A DNA stretch of 64,000 nucleotides, from the NCBI GenBank assembly GCA_963725215.1, contig CAVRXQ010000001.1:426797-490796 (forward strand). Direction: 5' to 3'. The translations under genes and the position numbers were made by a program. This document shows positions 1 to 8,066 of the stretch, in pieces. The notes beneath the pieces are model-generated. The model was not told the DNA's origin. It did no database searches and was given only the letters and a program-made list of their open reading frames with translations. This DNA comes from CAVRXQ01 sp963725215 (GTDB taxonomy: Bacteria; Actinomycetota; Acidimicrobiia; Acidimicrobiales; Bog-793). Each line of letters starts with the position of its first letter. The first letter of the stretch is position 1.

Positions 1-257
1 CCGCCGATGGCAGCGGAACGGGTCTCGCTCCGCACATCCGTGAGTGGCTGACCGACGAAGCCGATGTGCATGTGTGGGTCGATGAGACCGGGAAAGATGA
101 AGCGGCCATTTGCGTCGATGTCTTCGGACGCACTGACCGGCTCGTCCGGCTCCAAGAGGGCCGCGATTCTCCCTTGATCGATGGCGAGATTCACTTTGCG
201 CAATCCCTGAGCGGGAATGACGGCTGTGCCGTTCCTGATCACAGTGTCGAAGGTCAT
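1..257 (-). CDS. Dihydropyrimidinase/hydantoinase-like cyclic amidohydrolase, N-terminal part (cut by window edge)
   Basis: The gene starts at ATG (257 on the minus strand) and runs off the left edge, so only about 85 residues are visible. They begin MTFDTVIRNGTAVIP, the usual small N-terminal beta-sandwich of dihydropyrimidinase, allantoinase and dihydroorotase relatives. The metal-binding signature FPGLIDPHMHIGF follows at about residue 58-70, with the two His of the HxH motif. These enzymes hydrolyse cyclic amides (hydantoins, dihydropyrimidines, allantoin) in the cytosol with a binuclear metal site. It lies 81 bp downstream of the binding-protein-like gene on the same strand and probably shares its transcript. 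The substrate cannot be told from this fragment. Confidence 0.82.
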   Translation of the reverse strand, partial: MTFDTVIRNGTAVIPAQGLRKVNLAIDQGRIAALLEPDEPVSASEDIDANGRFIFPGLIDPHMHIGFVGQPLTDVRSETRSAAIG

Positions 258-338
258 CGAGTTCGTTCTGGCCTTTCTCTTTCGGTCGCCTGGTCGTCAG
301 CGAGCAGAATCACTCAGGAGAACTAAGTGTGCAGCCAC

Positions 339-1388
339 TCAGAAGCCGTACTTGGCGGTGACTTGCCTTGCCCGCTCGAGATCGTCCTGCAGCTCCGAGC
401 GCGTCGACAGCTCGCCGTATGCCTCTTTCGCCATGTCGAGTTGCGAGATCTTGTTTGGTTCGATGAGGGCGTCGATCGCCCCGATGACGACGGCTTCATT
501 GAGGTATTGCTCGAGGCCAGTCGGTAATCCATCGAATGGGAACGGCATCATCTCTGCCTGCACAGCCGAACCGAATTGCGCCATCCGGACTCGCTCGTCG
601 GGATCCGGACTACGTCGCCGAAGGCGCGCTTCGATCGCTGCAGTCAGCTCGATGTTCTCGGGCTGTCGACGGATGAACCAGTACGCCCGGATCATCCCCT
701 TGATAAACGCCTTCAAATCTTCTGGCCGCTCATCGATTGCCTTTTCCGTCGCGGCGATCACCCGATCGGGACGTCCGTTCGGGTAATGCGCGCCGACGTC
801 GAAGATCTGCACGTACCCTTCATCTAGAAGTCCGGGAAGGTCAAGGCTGTCGACGAACGCGGCGTCAGCACGCCCTTCTCTCAACGCGAATGGACCGCGT
901 CGGGTGTCGATACCCGTCACCCACTCGATGTCGTTCTTCGGATCGATTCCTTCTTGGATCAGCCAATAGGTGAGCATCGTGACGAGGATGTCGTCGGGGT
1001 CGATAATGCCAACCCGCGTTCCGACAAGATCCTTCAGCGTCGACAGACCGGAACGGCCAACGACATAGAAGGCCATCTGGTTGCGCCAGCCTGCGATCAC
1101 GCGCAAGCCCTTGCCCTGCTGCTGGAGGAAGGCGACAGTCGATGGCTTGACGTCCATCGTCACGTCGATGCCGCGCTCTTTCATTGTCTGCCAGAGTGTC
1201 TGTTTCTCGAACATGAACGGCGCGTGGCTGTCCGGAACGATCTCGTAGGTCTCGAGACCATCCTCGTCATGCAGACCCTCGTCGTAGAAATAATTGAGTT
1301 GGTCGGCGATTGTCGGTGGGACCAAGTGCAGGACGTGATAGCAAGACGGGCCGATACGAAGCGGCCGGCGGCTGCGACCGGAAATCAC
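339..1388 (-). CDS. NMT1/THI5-type periplasmic-binding-fold protein without signal peptide
   Basis: The protein has 349 residues, with a GTG start overlapping the TGA of the upstream cupin gene (GTGA). The fold is that of NMT1/THI5, SsuA and TauA-type binding proteins: an early 'RIGPSCYHVLHLVPP', a central 'DLVGTRVGIIDPDD', and 'GRADAAFVDS' in the second lobe. Unlike a true ABC binding protein it begins directly with the mature domain. There is no hydrophobic leader, no lipobox, and no permease or ATPase beside it. It may be a cytosolic ligand-binding protein or an enzyme on this fold, as THI5 and 4,5-dihydroxyphthalate decarboxylase are. An upstream leader is ruled out because the coupled cupin gene occupies that DNA. 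The specific function is unknown. Confidence 0.8.
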   Translation of the reverse strand: MISGRSRRPLRIGPSCYHVLHLVPPTIADQLNYFYDEGLHDEDGLETYEIVPDSHAPFMFEKQTLWQTMKERGIDVTMDVKPSTVAFLQQQGKGLRVIAGWRNQMAFYVVGRSGLSTLKDLVGTRVGIIDPDDILVTMLTYWLIQEGIDPKNDIEWVTGIDTRRGPFALREGRADAAFVDSLDLPGLLDEGYVQIFDVGAHYPNGRPDRVIAATEKAIDERPEDLKAFIKGMIRAYWFIRRQPENIELTAAIEARLRRRSPDPDERVRMAQFGSAVQAEMMPFPFDGLPTGLEQYLNEAVVIGAIDALIEPNKISQLDMAKEAYGELSTRSELQDDLERARQVTAKYGF

Positions 1389-1795
1389 GCCCCGCCCTGG
1401 ACCTTCTTGATGTTGGTGCTGAACGCTTCGATTGTGTCCGCCGCTTCTTTCGCCGGGTTGAATTCGATGTTCTCGAAGTCTTCGATCGCGTAGAGCTTGT
1501 GGCCCGGAGGCGCGTAATAGAGGTCGCCGCCGTTGATCGTGAACTCTCGGCCGTCCGCCATTCGCAGCAACGCCTTCCCCTTCACGAGGTACCCCCAGTG
1601 CGGGCACTGGCACAAGTCCTCCGGGAGTCCTTCCCAAGCGGCGTCGCCGCCGGGGGGAAACCCTCCCGGGACGCGCTCGAAGGCGAGCGCGTACCCCTCC
1701 CACTGCGCCCATTGCGCCTGGTAGGCACCCATGCTGACGACGGGAAGGTCATCTTTGGCGATCGTCAGGCTGTCCGGCGAAAAAAGCTCGGCCAT
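1385..1795 (-). CDS. Cupin-domain protein
   Basis: The protein has 136 residues. Its ATG start has a GAGGGAG ribosome-binding site about 9 bases upstream. A single cupin barrel is visible: 'CQCPHWGYLVKGKALLRM' around residues 63-80 and 'GGDLYYAPPGHKLYAIEDFE' around 88-107, the usual two conserved motifs with His and acidic candidates for metal binding. It is the first gene of a minus-strand set with the binding-protein-like gene (4-bp overlap) and the dihydropyrimidinase-like gene. It could be a small isomerase/oxygenase or a ligand sensor; nothing fixes the reaction. Confidence 0.78.
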   Translation of the reverse strand: MAELFSPDSLTIAKDDLPVVSMGAYQAQWAQWEGYALAFERVPGGFPPGGDAAWEGLPEDLCQCPHWGYLVKGKALLRMADGREFTINGGDLYYAPPGHKLYAIEDFENIEFNPAKEAADTIEAFSTNIKKVQGGA

Positions 1796-1845
1796 TGTTG
1801 ATGACTCCCTCTATGTTCTTGGTGGTCAGCACCACGGCTGGGTTC

Positions 1846-1858
1846 GTATGTAGCATAC
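1846..1858. promoter_or_regulatory. Palindromic operator candidate GTATG-TAG-CATAC
   Basis: A perfect 5-bp inverted repeat with a 3-bp centre lies in the 136-bp gap between the divergent cupin and aldehyde dehydrogenase genes. Its size suits a dimeric regulator of the GntR or TetR type. The TAGCAT within it also resembles a TANNNT -10 box. No regulator gene is adjacent. Confidence 0.35.
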
Positions 1859-1931
1859 TAGGTGTCGTTTAGACGAGAAAATCCAGGCCACGACGTGCCG
1901 CCGTCGGCCCATGCCCTGTCAGGGGAGAGCT

Positions 1932-3455
1932 ATGACCGCCACCGAAACGTCCTTCGCACAGGACTTCGTCGCCGATCAGCCGTTCAAAATGCTGATCGGC
2001 GGTGAGTTCATCGGCGCGAATGAGCATCGCGGCGCACGCACGGAGACAGTCGATCCCTCAACCGGTCTCGTCCTCACGCACGTTCCCGAAGCCGACGGTG
2101 ACGACGCGGACCGCGCCGTCGACGCGGCACGCCGAGCGCAGCCTTCGTGGCAGAAGCTCGGTCCGGACGGTCGCGCGGAATGTTTCGCCCGCTTCTCGAC
2201 GCTTTTGAAAGAGAACCGCGAGCGGCTCGCGATGCTCGACGCCGTGGACTGCGGCAACCCGATCCACGCGATGCGCATTGACGTCGACCTGTGTGAGGAG
2301 TACTTGCGCGCCTATCCGCCAATGGCACGGGCGCTGCACGGCCGCGTTCACGAGATGAACCGGGGCGGGCTGCACTACACGATCTCCCGCCCTTACGGCG
2401 TCACTGGGCGGATCCTCGCCTTCAATCACCCGTTGCTTTTCGCCGTGTCGCGCGCCCTCCCCGCTCTCATCGTCGGAAATACCCTCGTCATGAAGCCAGC
2501 CCCGCAAACGCCGCTCTCGGCCCTTGCGCTCGGCCAGCTATTCGCCGAGGCGTTCCCCGCTGGCGTCGTCAACATCTTGAGCGGCGGCGCGGCTGCTGGC
2601 GATGCAATCGTTCGACATCCAGTAATAAGACGGATTTCGTTCACTGGAAGCGTCCAGACAGGACTCGCTATCCAACGATCGGCTGCAGAGAGCGGGCACG
2701 TGAAGCACGTCTCGCTTGAACTCGGTGGGAAGAATGCAATGGTCATTTTTCCCGACGTCGACCTGCAAGCGGCCGTCGAAGGCGCTGTCTTTGGCATGAA
2801 CCTCGGCGTGTGCCAGGGTCAGTCTTGCGGCTCAAACTCGCGTGTCCTTGTCCACCGGAGCATCCACGACGAATTCGTCGAAGCGCTCGGGGCGCGCCTC
2901 GATCGTTTCCGCGTCGCGACCGCCTACGAGGAGGACTCGGAGATGGGGCCGCTCGTCACGCAGGCTCACTTCGACCGCGTCGCGGGCTATATCGCAAAGG
3001 GCACTGAGGAAGGCGCGCGCCTCGTCACTGGGGGAGGACGACCGGCTGACGTACCCGATGGGGGATTTTTCATGCGTCCCGCCGCATTCGACCGCGTCGA
3101 AGGGTCGATGACGATCGCGCGCGAGGAAATCTTCGGACCGGTGGTGAGCGTGCTCGCCTGGGACGACTTCGATGAGATGGTCGAGATCGCCAATTCCGTT
3201 GACCTCGGCCTAACCGCGAGCGTGTGGACGAACGACCTGAACCTCGCGCACAGGGCGGCAGAACTCCTCGATGCCGGATACGTGTGGATCAACGACAGCA
3301 CTGTCCACTACGTCGGTACGCCTTTCGGCGGCACGAAGGACAGCGGAACCGGACGCGAAGAATCCGAGGAGGAACTTCTGAGCTTCCTCGAGTTGAAAGC
3401 GGTGAATACGAAGCTCTCTCCGCCAGATGTAGCGATGAATACGCACGGTTGGTAG
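1932..3455 (+). CDS. NAD(P)-dependent aldehyde dehydrogenase
   Basis: The protein has 507 residues. The ATG at 1932 is preferred over one at 1911 because AGGGGAGAG lies just before it. It is a standard ALDH-superfamily enzyme oxidising an aldehyde to a carboxylate in the cytosol. Visible landmarks are the coenzyme-binding 'RISFTGSVQTGLAI', the general-base Glu in 'SLELGGKNAMVIF', the catalytic Cys in 'GQSCGSNSR', and 'EEIFGPVVSV' near the C-terminus. Length is normal for the family. It diverges from the cupin gene and is followed 72 bp later by a TauE/SafE exporter. The aldehyde is not predictable; betaine-, vanillin- or semialdehyde-type substrates are all possible. Confidence 0.93.
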   Translation: MTATETSFAQDFVADQPFKMLIGGEFIGANEHRGARTETVDPSTGLVLTHVPEADGDDADRAVDAARRAQPSWQKLGPDGRAECFARFSTLLKENRERLAMLDAVDCGNPIHAMRIDVDLCEEYLRAYPPMARALHGRVHEMNRGGLHYTISRPYGVTGRILAFNHPLLFAVSRALPALIVGNTLVMKPAPQTPLSALALGQLFAEAFPAGVVNILSGGAAAGDAIVRHPVIRRISFTGSVQTGLAIQRSAAESGHVKHVSLELGGKNAMVIFPDVDLQAAVEGAVFGMNLGVCQGQSCGSNSRVLVHRSIHDEFVEALGARLDRFRVATAYEEDSEMGPLVTQAHFDRVAGYIAKGTEEGARLVTGGGRPADVPDGGFFMRPAAFDRVEGSMTIAREEIFGPVVSVLAWDDFDEMVEIANSVDLGLTASVWTNDLNLAHRAAELLDAGYVWINDSTVHYVGTPFGGTKDSGTGREESEEELLSFLELKAVNTKLSPPDVAMNTHGW

Positions 3456-3527
3456 CGACGGAATAACGGAAACGCAGGTCCGCGTCCTCAACTTTCGGAT
3501 CGCTTTCATGGGAGCGGCGCGAGACGA

Positions 3528-4298
3528 ATGGCTCGACGTCACGTGGTGACGCTCATCGAGCTCACCATGCTCGTCGGCGTGCTTTCCTTCATCTCAGGGA
3601 TGCTCGGTATCGGCGCCGCTTTGGTCGTCGCTCCGGTTCTCGCTCTCTTCGGCTACGCGCTAAAAGACGTGATCCAACCATGGGCGCTGCTGCTCAACGG
3701 CTCGTCGGCTTTGAGCGGGAGCATCGTTTTCATCCAGGCCCGGATGGTCGATTACCGCACGGTGGTGCCGATCGCGATTATCTGCTCTCTCGGTGCTCCG
3801 CTCGGAGTGCTTGTCGCTGAACGGAGTCCCACCACCCTTATTTGGTGGTTGTACATCGCCACGCTTCTACTCGTTGCGGCACGCATGCTCGTGCCGCAAA
3901 CGCGACACATGGAATCCGTGGCCAAGATCCGACGAGGGGCTCGACGAACGACGACAATCGCCTCCGTTCCGATCAGTTGGTTGTCTGGATTCCTCGGAGT
4001 CGGACCGGGGTTTCTGCTCGTTCCGACAATGATGGCTGTCGGTTTCTCAGCTCGCCTAGCTGCGGCGACTAACTCTCTTGCGGTCGTGTTGCCTTCATTC
4101 GCCGCCTTCGGGACGCATCTGAGCACGGCCAAGCTCGATTGGACGACAGTGATCGCAACCTGTGCTGTCGGCATCGCGACGAGCTTCGTCGGGGCAAAGT
4201 TCACCGTCGACAAGGTGCGCTCTCGCCCGTTGGCGCTCGTATTCGCGCTCGTCATGATCGGATTGGCGCTTGAGAGGGCAATCGTCCTTTTGAACTAG
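3528..4298 (+). CDS. TauE/SafE family membrane transporter
   Basis: The protein has 256 residues with about eight hydrophobic segments, arranged as two repeats. Each repeat carries the glycine-rich signature of the family ('SFISGMLGIGAALVVAPVL' near the N-terminus and 'SWLSGFLGVGPGFLLVPTM' at about 145-163). TauE/SafE proteins are inner-membrane carriers linked to export of sulfite, sulfoacetate or other small organic anions. Lying just after an aldehyde dehydrogenase, it could export or import the acid formed. GGGAG lies 13 bases before the ATG at 3528, a rather long spacing, so the start is approximate. A second family member lies at 56445-57266. Confidence 0.88.
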   Translation: MARRHVVTLIELTMLVGVLSFISGMLGIGAALVVAPVLALFGYALKDVIQPWALLLNGSSALSGSIVFIQARMVDYRTVVPIAIICSLGAPLGVLVAERSPTTLIWWLYIATLLLVAARMLVPQTRHMESVAKIRRGARRTTTIASVPISWLSGFLGVGPGFLLVPTMMAVGFSARLAAATNSLAVVLPSFAAFGTHLSTAKLDWTTVIATCAVGIATSFVGAKFTVDKVRSRPLALVFALVMIGLALERAIVLLN

Positions 4299-4673
4299 GG
4301 CCGTCAAGAAGCGACCGAGCGCTTCGACGTACCGATGCTCGAGGGACTTGATCGCTGCGAACTTCTTGATCAGCTGCGATTCTTCGCGAGCGCGACCAAC
4401 TCGATCACCTGGCCATTCACGAAGGATCGGCGCCGCTACCAGGCCGGGGCTCCGGCTCACTAGCCTGACTTGCAACTCGGGGTCGCCTGGCATGCTACGT
4501 GCTAAATGACGCTTTTGTAATTCTCCCCATTCGATCCCCAGATTGTGGAAATTGGGGGTCAGGCTGGCGGTCTTCAATACCTGACCAAATTCCGGCTACT
4601 TAGCGATCCTTTATTGCATCCGCGTCAGCTGCGATGCGACGATGCCCCGGGGCAACAAGAGAATGCACGAGCG
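4299..4673. other. Gap with inverted repeats and no convincing gene
   Basis: These 375 bases separate the TauE/SafE gene from the secreted-protein gene. Codon-like third-position bias on the minus strand (about 4310-4490) hints at a gene remnant, but no start or family is recognisable. The right half is AT-richer and holds two nested inverted repeats (see 4557-4586), so it probably carries the promoter of the next gene. Confidence 0.4.
4557..4586. repeat. Inverted repeat GGTCAGG / CCTGACC
   Basis: Seven-base perfect arms are separated by 16 bases. A second imperfect hairpin, with CCCCA and TGGGG ends, lies immediately to the left at about 4536-4558. The combination resembles, from memory only, the terminal hairpins of IS200/REP-associated tyrosine transposase elements. 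No transposase is present, so it may equally be an operator or a transcript hairpin. Confidence 0.4.
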
Positions 4674-5567
4674 ATGGGCTTTCGTTTAACGCATCGAGGA
4701 CGCATCGCCACTCTCGTCGCCGTTGTCGCTCTCGCTGTTCTTGTCGGTGACTGGGCATCCTATGACTACGGCTCTGCAAGCCCCTCAGCCCGCGTGAAGA
4801 CACGACCGCACGCCGCCGCCGCGACCTCGACGTCCGACCCAGCGATCGCTGCATCACGCGCGCGAGTGGCTAATGGGGGTCGCGTCTTTCCTTCGCCAAT
4901 TATCCCGAATTCTCCGTCTTCTCACTTTCCAGCTGGGCTCACGACGACCCGATTTCCGCGCGCGGCAACCTCTGTCACCGCACCGGTAACGGTGACGACA
5001 CGACCTAAAGCGCCAACACACCGAGTCAGAACTGCGGTCACGACGACGACACGAACTAAAGCGCCAACACACCGAGTCAGAACTCCGGTTACGACGACGA
5101 CACGAACTAAAGCGCCAACACACCGAGTCAGAACTCCGGTTACGACGACGACCACAACGATTCCGTCTGTGTTTGCCACTCGCACCTTAATTAGCGGAGG
5201 CTTGCCAGCACCGAATGAACTTGTGGTCTCGGCCGGCACGTATTGCATCTTGTGCACGACGAGAACCACACCGACTGGCGGTCAAGAGTCGATCAGCCTC
5301 GTTGACACAACAAGCGGTTCGATTCTCGCAACATGGACGACGACGACCACGTCAAAAGTGGTCGGGATCGTGTGGTCGTGCACAACCAGCCCGACAGGCG
5401 TGGATTTTGTCCTCGATGCGAGCGCGACCGGAGACGTGACGTGGTCTGGACCAGCCAGCGTTCTGGCGAGCGACGTCGCCAATGACAAGATCGGTGTGCA
5501 GGCCTCGTTCAGCGGATCGGCAGGTCTCTCACCGTCAGAAAGCACCGTAGCGGTCATCACGATTTAA
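4674..5567 (+). CDS. Secreted or membrane-anchored Thr-rich protein with tandem repeats
   Basis: The protein has 297 residues from ATG 4674. This start is chosen because the residues before it look non-coding and a signal-like segment (basic start, then 'IATLVAVVALAVLVGDW') follows directly. After an Ala/Ser-rich stretch there are three copies of a 17-residue unit (APTHRVRT-VTTTTRTK type) at about residues 111-162, a typical extended cell-wall linker. The C-terminal 130 residues form a beta-rich domain with a Cys pair ('GTYCILC') and a further Cys ('VWSCTT'). No known family is recognised. It is presumably exported and surface-associated. It has no clear partner on either side. Confidence 0.7.
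   Translation: MGFRLTHRGRIATLVAVVALAVLVGDWASYDYGSASPSARVKTRPHAAAATSTSDPAIAASRARVANGGRVFPSPIIPNSPSSHFPAGLTTTRFPRAATSVTAPVTVTTRPKAPTHRVRTAVTTTTRTKAPTHRVRTPVTTTTRTKAPTHRVRTPVTTTTTTIPSVFATRTLISGGLPAPNELVVSAGTYCILCTTRTTPTGGQESISLVDTTSGSILATWTTTTTSKVVGIVWSCTTSPTGVDFVLDASATGDVTWSGPASVLASDVANDKIGVQASFSGSAGLSPSESTVAVITI
5006..5158 (+). repeat. Three 51-bp tandem repeats inside the secreted-protein gene
   Basis: The unit starting TAAAGCGCCAACACACCGAG recurs exactly every 51 bp, at 5006, 5057 and 5108, with few differences. It encodes 17 residues per copy, so copy-number change would keep the frame. A partial fourth unit precedes it. The low divergence suggests recent expansion. Confidence 0.9.
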
Positions 5568-5615
5568 CTCACTTGATCCGATCACGACGCTCACCCGGAG
5601 GACAACCGGACGGGA
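5568..5615 (+). repeat. Dispersed imperfect repeat, copy 1
   Basis: The sequence beginning CTCACTTGATCCGAT recurs at 63159-63205, about 57.6 kb away, in the same orientation. About 39 of 47 aligned positions are identical, with one single-base gap. Both copies are in non-coding DNA. Here it starts right at the stop region of the secreted-protein gene. Confidence 0.55.
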
Positions 5616-5806
5616 AGCAGCTGTGAAACTCGAGCAACCATTCGGCCCGTGAAGGCGCTCACGACGAATTTAGGTGCTTGGGTGGGGGAACTGTTGGGCC
5701 AGGTCAGTGCGGGGCGCGGTCGTCCCGCTTTCGTGCTCCAGCTTCTCTCTCGCACCGTCATCACTGCTTCCACCGAACTGGGCCAAGGTCGGTATGACGC
5801 GTGCGA

Positions 5807-6571
5807 TCAATCCATGAAAGCGCCACCGTTCACCGCGATCGATTCGCCTGTGATGAACGCGGCGTCATCACTCGCCAGAAATGCCACGACCTTCGCGACG
5901 TCCTCGGCTTCTTCGAGCCGCTTCATCGGCGTGTCTGCAATGTAAATCTTCCGAACGTCGTCGGCTGAGACGCCACGCAATCCGGCTTCCCATTCGAGTT
6001 CGCGGTTTTGCATTGCCGTCGCCACGTAGCCAGGACAGACGCTGTTGACGCGAATGTTGTGCTGTGCGAGTTCGTAAGCCATGGCCTGTGTAAGTCCAAC
6101 CACGCCGAACTTCGAAGCGACATAATCCGCGAGAAACGGTACGCGTCCTTGCTTCCCCGCCATCGACGCGATGTTCACAATGCAACCTCCGTTCCCAGAG
6201 GTTGCCATGGCACGCGCGGCCGCTTGGCTGGTTAGGAACAGCCCTCGCAAGTTCACCCCTATCGTTTGATCGAAATCTTCGGCCGAGATTTCGAGAAATC
6301 GCTGCATCTTCGAAATGCCAGCGTTCGAAACCCACACCGTCGGAGTTCCGTGCGCGTTGACAATGGATTCGACCGTGGCGCGAACGTCCTCAGCGTCCGT
6401 CACGTCGAGACGATAGGAGGCGGGCGAACCACACATTTGCGCGATGCGATCAGCGGAAACCCCGTCGATATCAGTCGGGATGACCAAAAACCCCCTCGCC
6501 GCGAGCTCCTTTGAGGTCGCGGCGCCGATCCCCGAGCCAGCGCCGGTGACGACGGCGACACGGTCAATCAT
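5807..6571 (-). CDS. Short-chain dehydrogenase/reductase
   Basis: The protein has 254 residues with a classical SDR layout. It shows the nucleotide-binding 'TGAGSGIG' at about residue 9, 'SNAGIS' in place of NNAG at about 87, and the catalytic Tyr/Lys in 'DYVASKFGVVG'. It ends with 'ITGESIAVNGGAFMD'. Asp in 'IPTDIDG' after beta-2 suggests NAD preference. The start overlaps the FGGY kinase stop by 4 bp (ATGA), so the two are translationally coupled, last in a deoR-btpA-kinase-SDR operon. In such operons the SDR usually oxidises a polyol or sugar acid before or after phosphorylation. Confidence 0.92.
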   Translation of the reverse strand: MIDRVAVVTGAGSGIGAATSKELAARGFLVIPTDIDGVSADRIAQMCGSPASYRLDVTDAEDVRATVESIVNAHGTPTVWVSNAGISKMQRFLEISAEDFDQTIGVNLRGLFLTSQAAARAMATSGNGGCIVNIASMAGKQGRVPFLADYVASKFGVVGLTQAMAYELAQHNIRVNSVCPGYVATAMQNRELEWEAGLRGVSADDVRKIYIADTPMKRLEEAEDVAKVVAFLASDDAAFITGESIAVNGGAFMD

Positions 6572-8058
6572 CGTCTAGCCCGGGCAGCAAGTCGGTGCGA
6601 CACCGGCGTGACTGTGCTCTGTAGCTCGAGGTACATCCCGTACGCGTCGTCATATAGCGACGCGAGTTCGCTCCGCGGATAGATCACCTCGCCGAGTTGG
6701 CCGCGTTCTTCGCCCAATTCCCAGCTCGCGATCGCACGCGAACCAACCGCGGCGACCAGCGCCGCGCCGAGGGACGCCCCGCCATCGCCGGAAATCGAAA
6801 CGAGCTCCCGCCCAAGTACGTCCACGACGATCTGCTTCCACACTCGTGAACCGCTGCCTCCATTACTGACTCGACCGCTTTGGACCACAATGCCAGCGTC
6901 TCCGAAAACGTCGACGTGGTTGCGGAATCCGAACGCGACCGCTTCCATCGAGGCACGGAACAGGTCCCCCCTCGTGTGCCCGAGATGCAATCCGACGAAG
7001 CAGCCTCGAAGGTCCGGATCGTGAAGCGGCGACTTCTCGCCCAAGAAGTACGGCAAGCAAATAAGCGACGCGGGTCTCGACATCTCCGCCTCTTTGTCAA
7101 GTTCGCCGAGCGGAGCGTCACCGACAAGCGATTGCACCCAGCGCAACAGGCTTCCCGAAGTTGCCATGCAACCATTTGGGAGCCAGAGTCCAGGAGCGGG
7201 ATGCGCGTCGAGATACCAACGCCCGTCGACAACCGGATGGTCGCACACCACCAAGATGTCGCCGGCTCCTCCGAGCTTCACGAGCCACTCCCCTGGTTTG
7301 TTCAAGCCCGCGGCGTACGCGGCGAGAACGTGATCCGCTCCGCCCGTGTATATCGGCGTGCCAACGGGAAGAGAAGTGGCCTCGGCTGCGAAAGCGTCCA
7401 CTTCTCCGATATGAGTTCCCGGCGCCAGCGCGACGGGACAGACTTCGTCGGGAATACCTGCCGCTTCGCGAACGGGATCGGCTGAAGCGCCAGATATTTC
7501 GTATAGCCCGCTCTCAATCGCCCAGTTCGTCTCGACATGACGCCTCGCACCGAGCGCGATCGCGAGCCAGTCATACGATCCGACCACCGTCGCAGTTCGC
7601 TTTATCGCGTCGGGTTCGTGGTGGGCCAGCCAACGCCAAGTCGGTGCGACGGACTGTTGCGTGAGCGACGACCCCGTCCTTCCGAGGACGTCGTATCCGC
7701 TGGCGGCCAGAACCTCGGAAAGCTCACCGATCTCGGACACTGCCCTTGCGTCGTTCTGGAGAATCGCTCGCCGCAAGGCGCGCCCCTCGTTGTCGAGAAG
7801 GACGAGGGCGGGAACCATTCCACTCGTGGCGACGCCGGCGATCGACGAGAGCGGCACTCCTGCTGACAGCGCGACCAAGGGAATGAGCGAGCAGATGTTG
7901 CTCCACCATTCTTTTGTATCGGCTTCCGACCACCCAGGCTCGTTGGAAAACAGGGCCGCAGGCTCGGATGCCGACGCGAGTTGCCCGCGATCGGGGTCAA
8001 AGAGCGTGACTTTCGTGGAAGTAGTCCCCAGGTCGATACCGACCAAAAGCTCACCCAC
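6568..8058 (-). CDS. FGGY-family carbohydrate kinase (xylulokinase-like)
   Basis: The protein has 496 residues, the usual FGGY length. The N-terminal ATPase motif is 'VGIDLGTTSTKVTLFD'. The second FGGY domain shows 'GGADHVLAAYAAGL' and 'VSNGGSGSRVWKQIVVDVLGRELV'. These kinases phosphorylate a ketose or polyol using ATP in the cytosol. It starts 8 bp after the btpA-like stop and overlaps the SDR start. Together with a DeoR regulator and an ABC importer on the opposite strand this forms a plausible sugar or sugar-alcohol use unit. Exact sugar unknown: xylulose, ribulose or erythritol-like substrates all fit the family. Confidence 0.92.
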   Translation of the reverse strand: MGELLVGIDLGTTSTKVTLFDPDRGQLASASEPAALFSNEPGWSEADTKEWWSNICSLIPLVALSAGVPLSSIAGVATSGMVPALVLLDNEGRALRRAILQNDARAVSEIGELSEVLAASGYDVLGRTGSSLTQQSVAPTWRWLAHHEPDAIKRTATVVGSYDWLAIALGARRHVETNWAIESGLYEISGASADPVREAAGIPDEVCPVALAPGTHIGEVDAFAAEATSLPVGTPIYTGGADHVLAAYAAGLNKPGEWLVKLGGAGDILVVCDHPVVDGRWYLDAHPAPGLWLPNGCMATSGSLLRWVQSLVGDAPLGELDKEAEMSRPASLICLPYFLGEKSPLHDPDLRGCFVGLHLGHTRGDLFRASMEAVAFGFRNHVDVFGDAGIVVQSGRVSNGGSGSRVWKQIVVDVLGRELVSISGDGGASLGAALVAAVGSRAIASWELGEERGQLGEVIYPRSELASLYDDAYGMYLELQSTVTPVSHRLAARARR

Positions 8059-8066
8059 GACTCGGG

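Noticed and set aside
4095..4577. Open minus-strand frame of 160 codons over the end of the TauE/SafE gene
   Set aside because: Its first half has fair codon bias but the second half is antisense to a clear membrane-protein gene. No family is recognised. At most a gene remnant.
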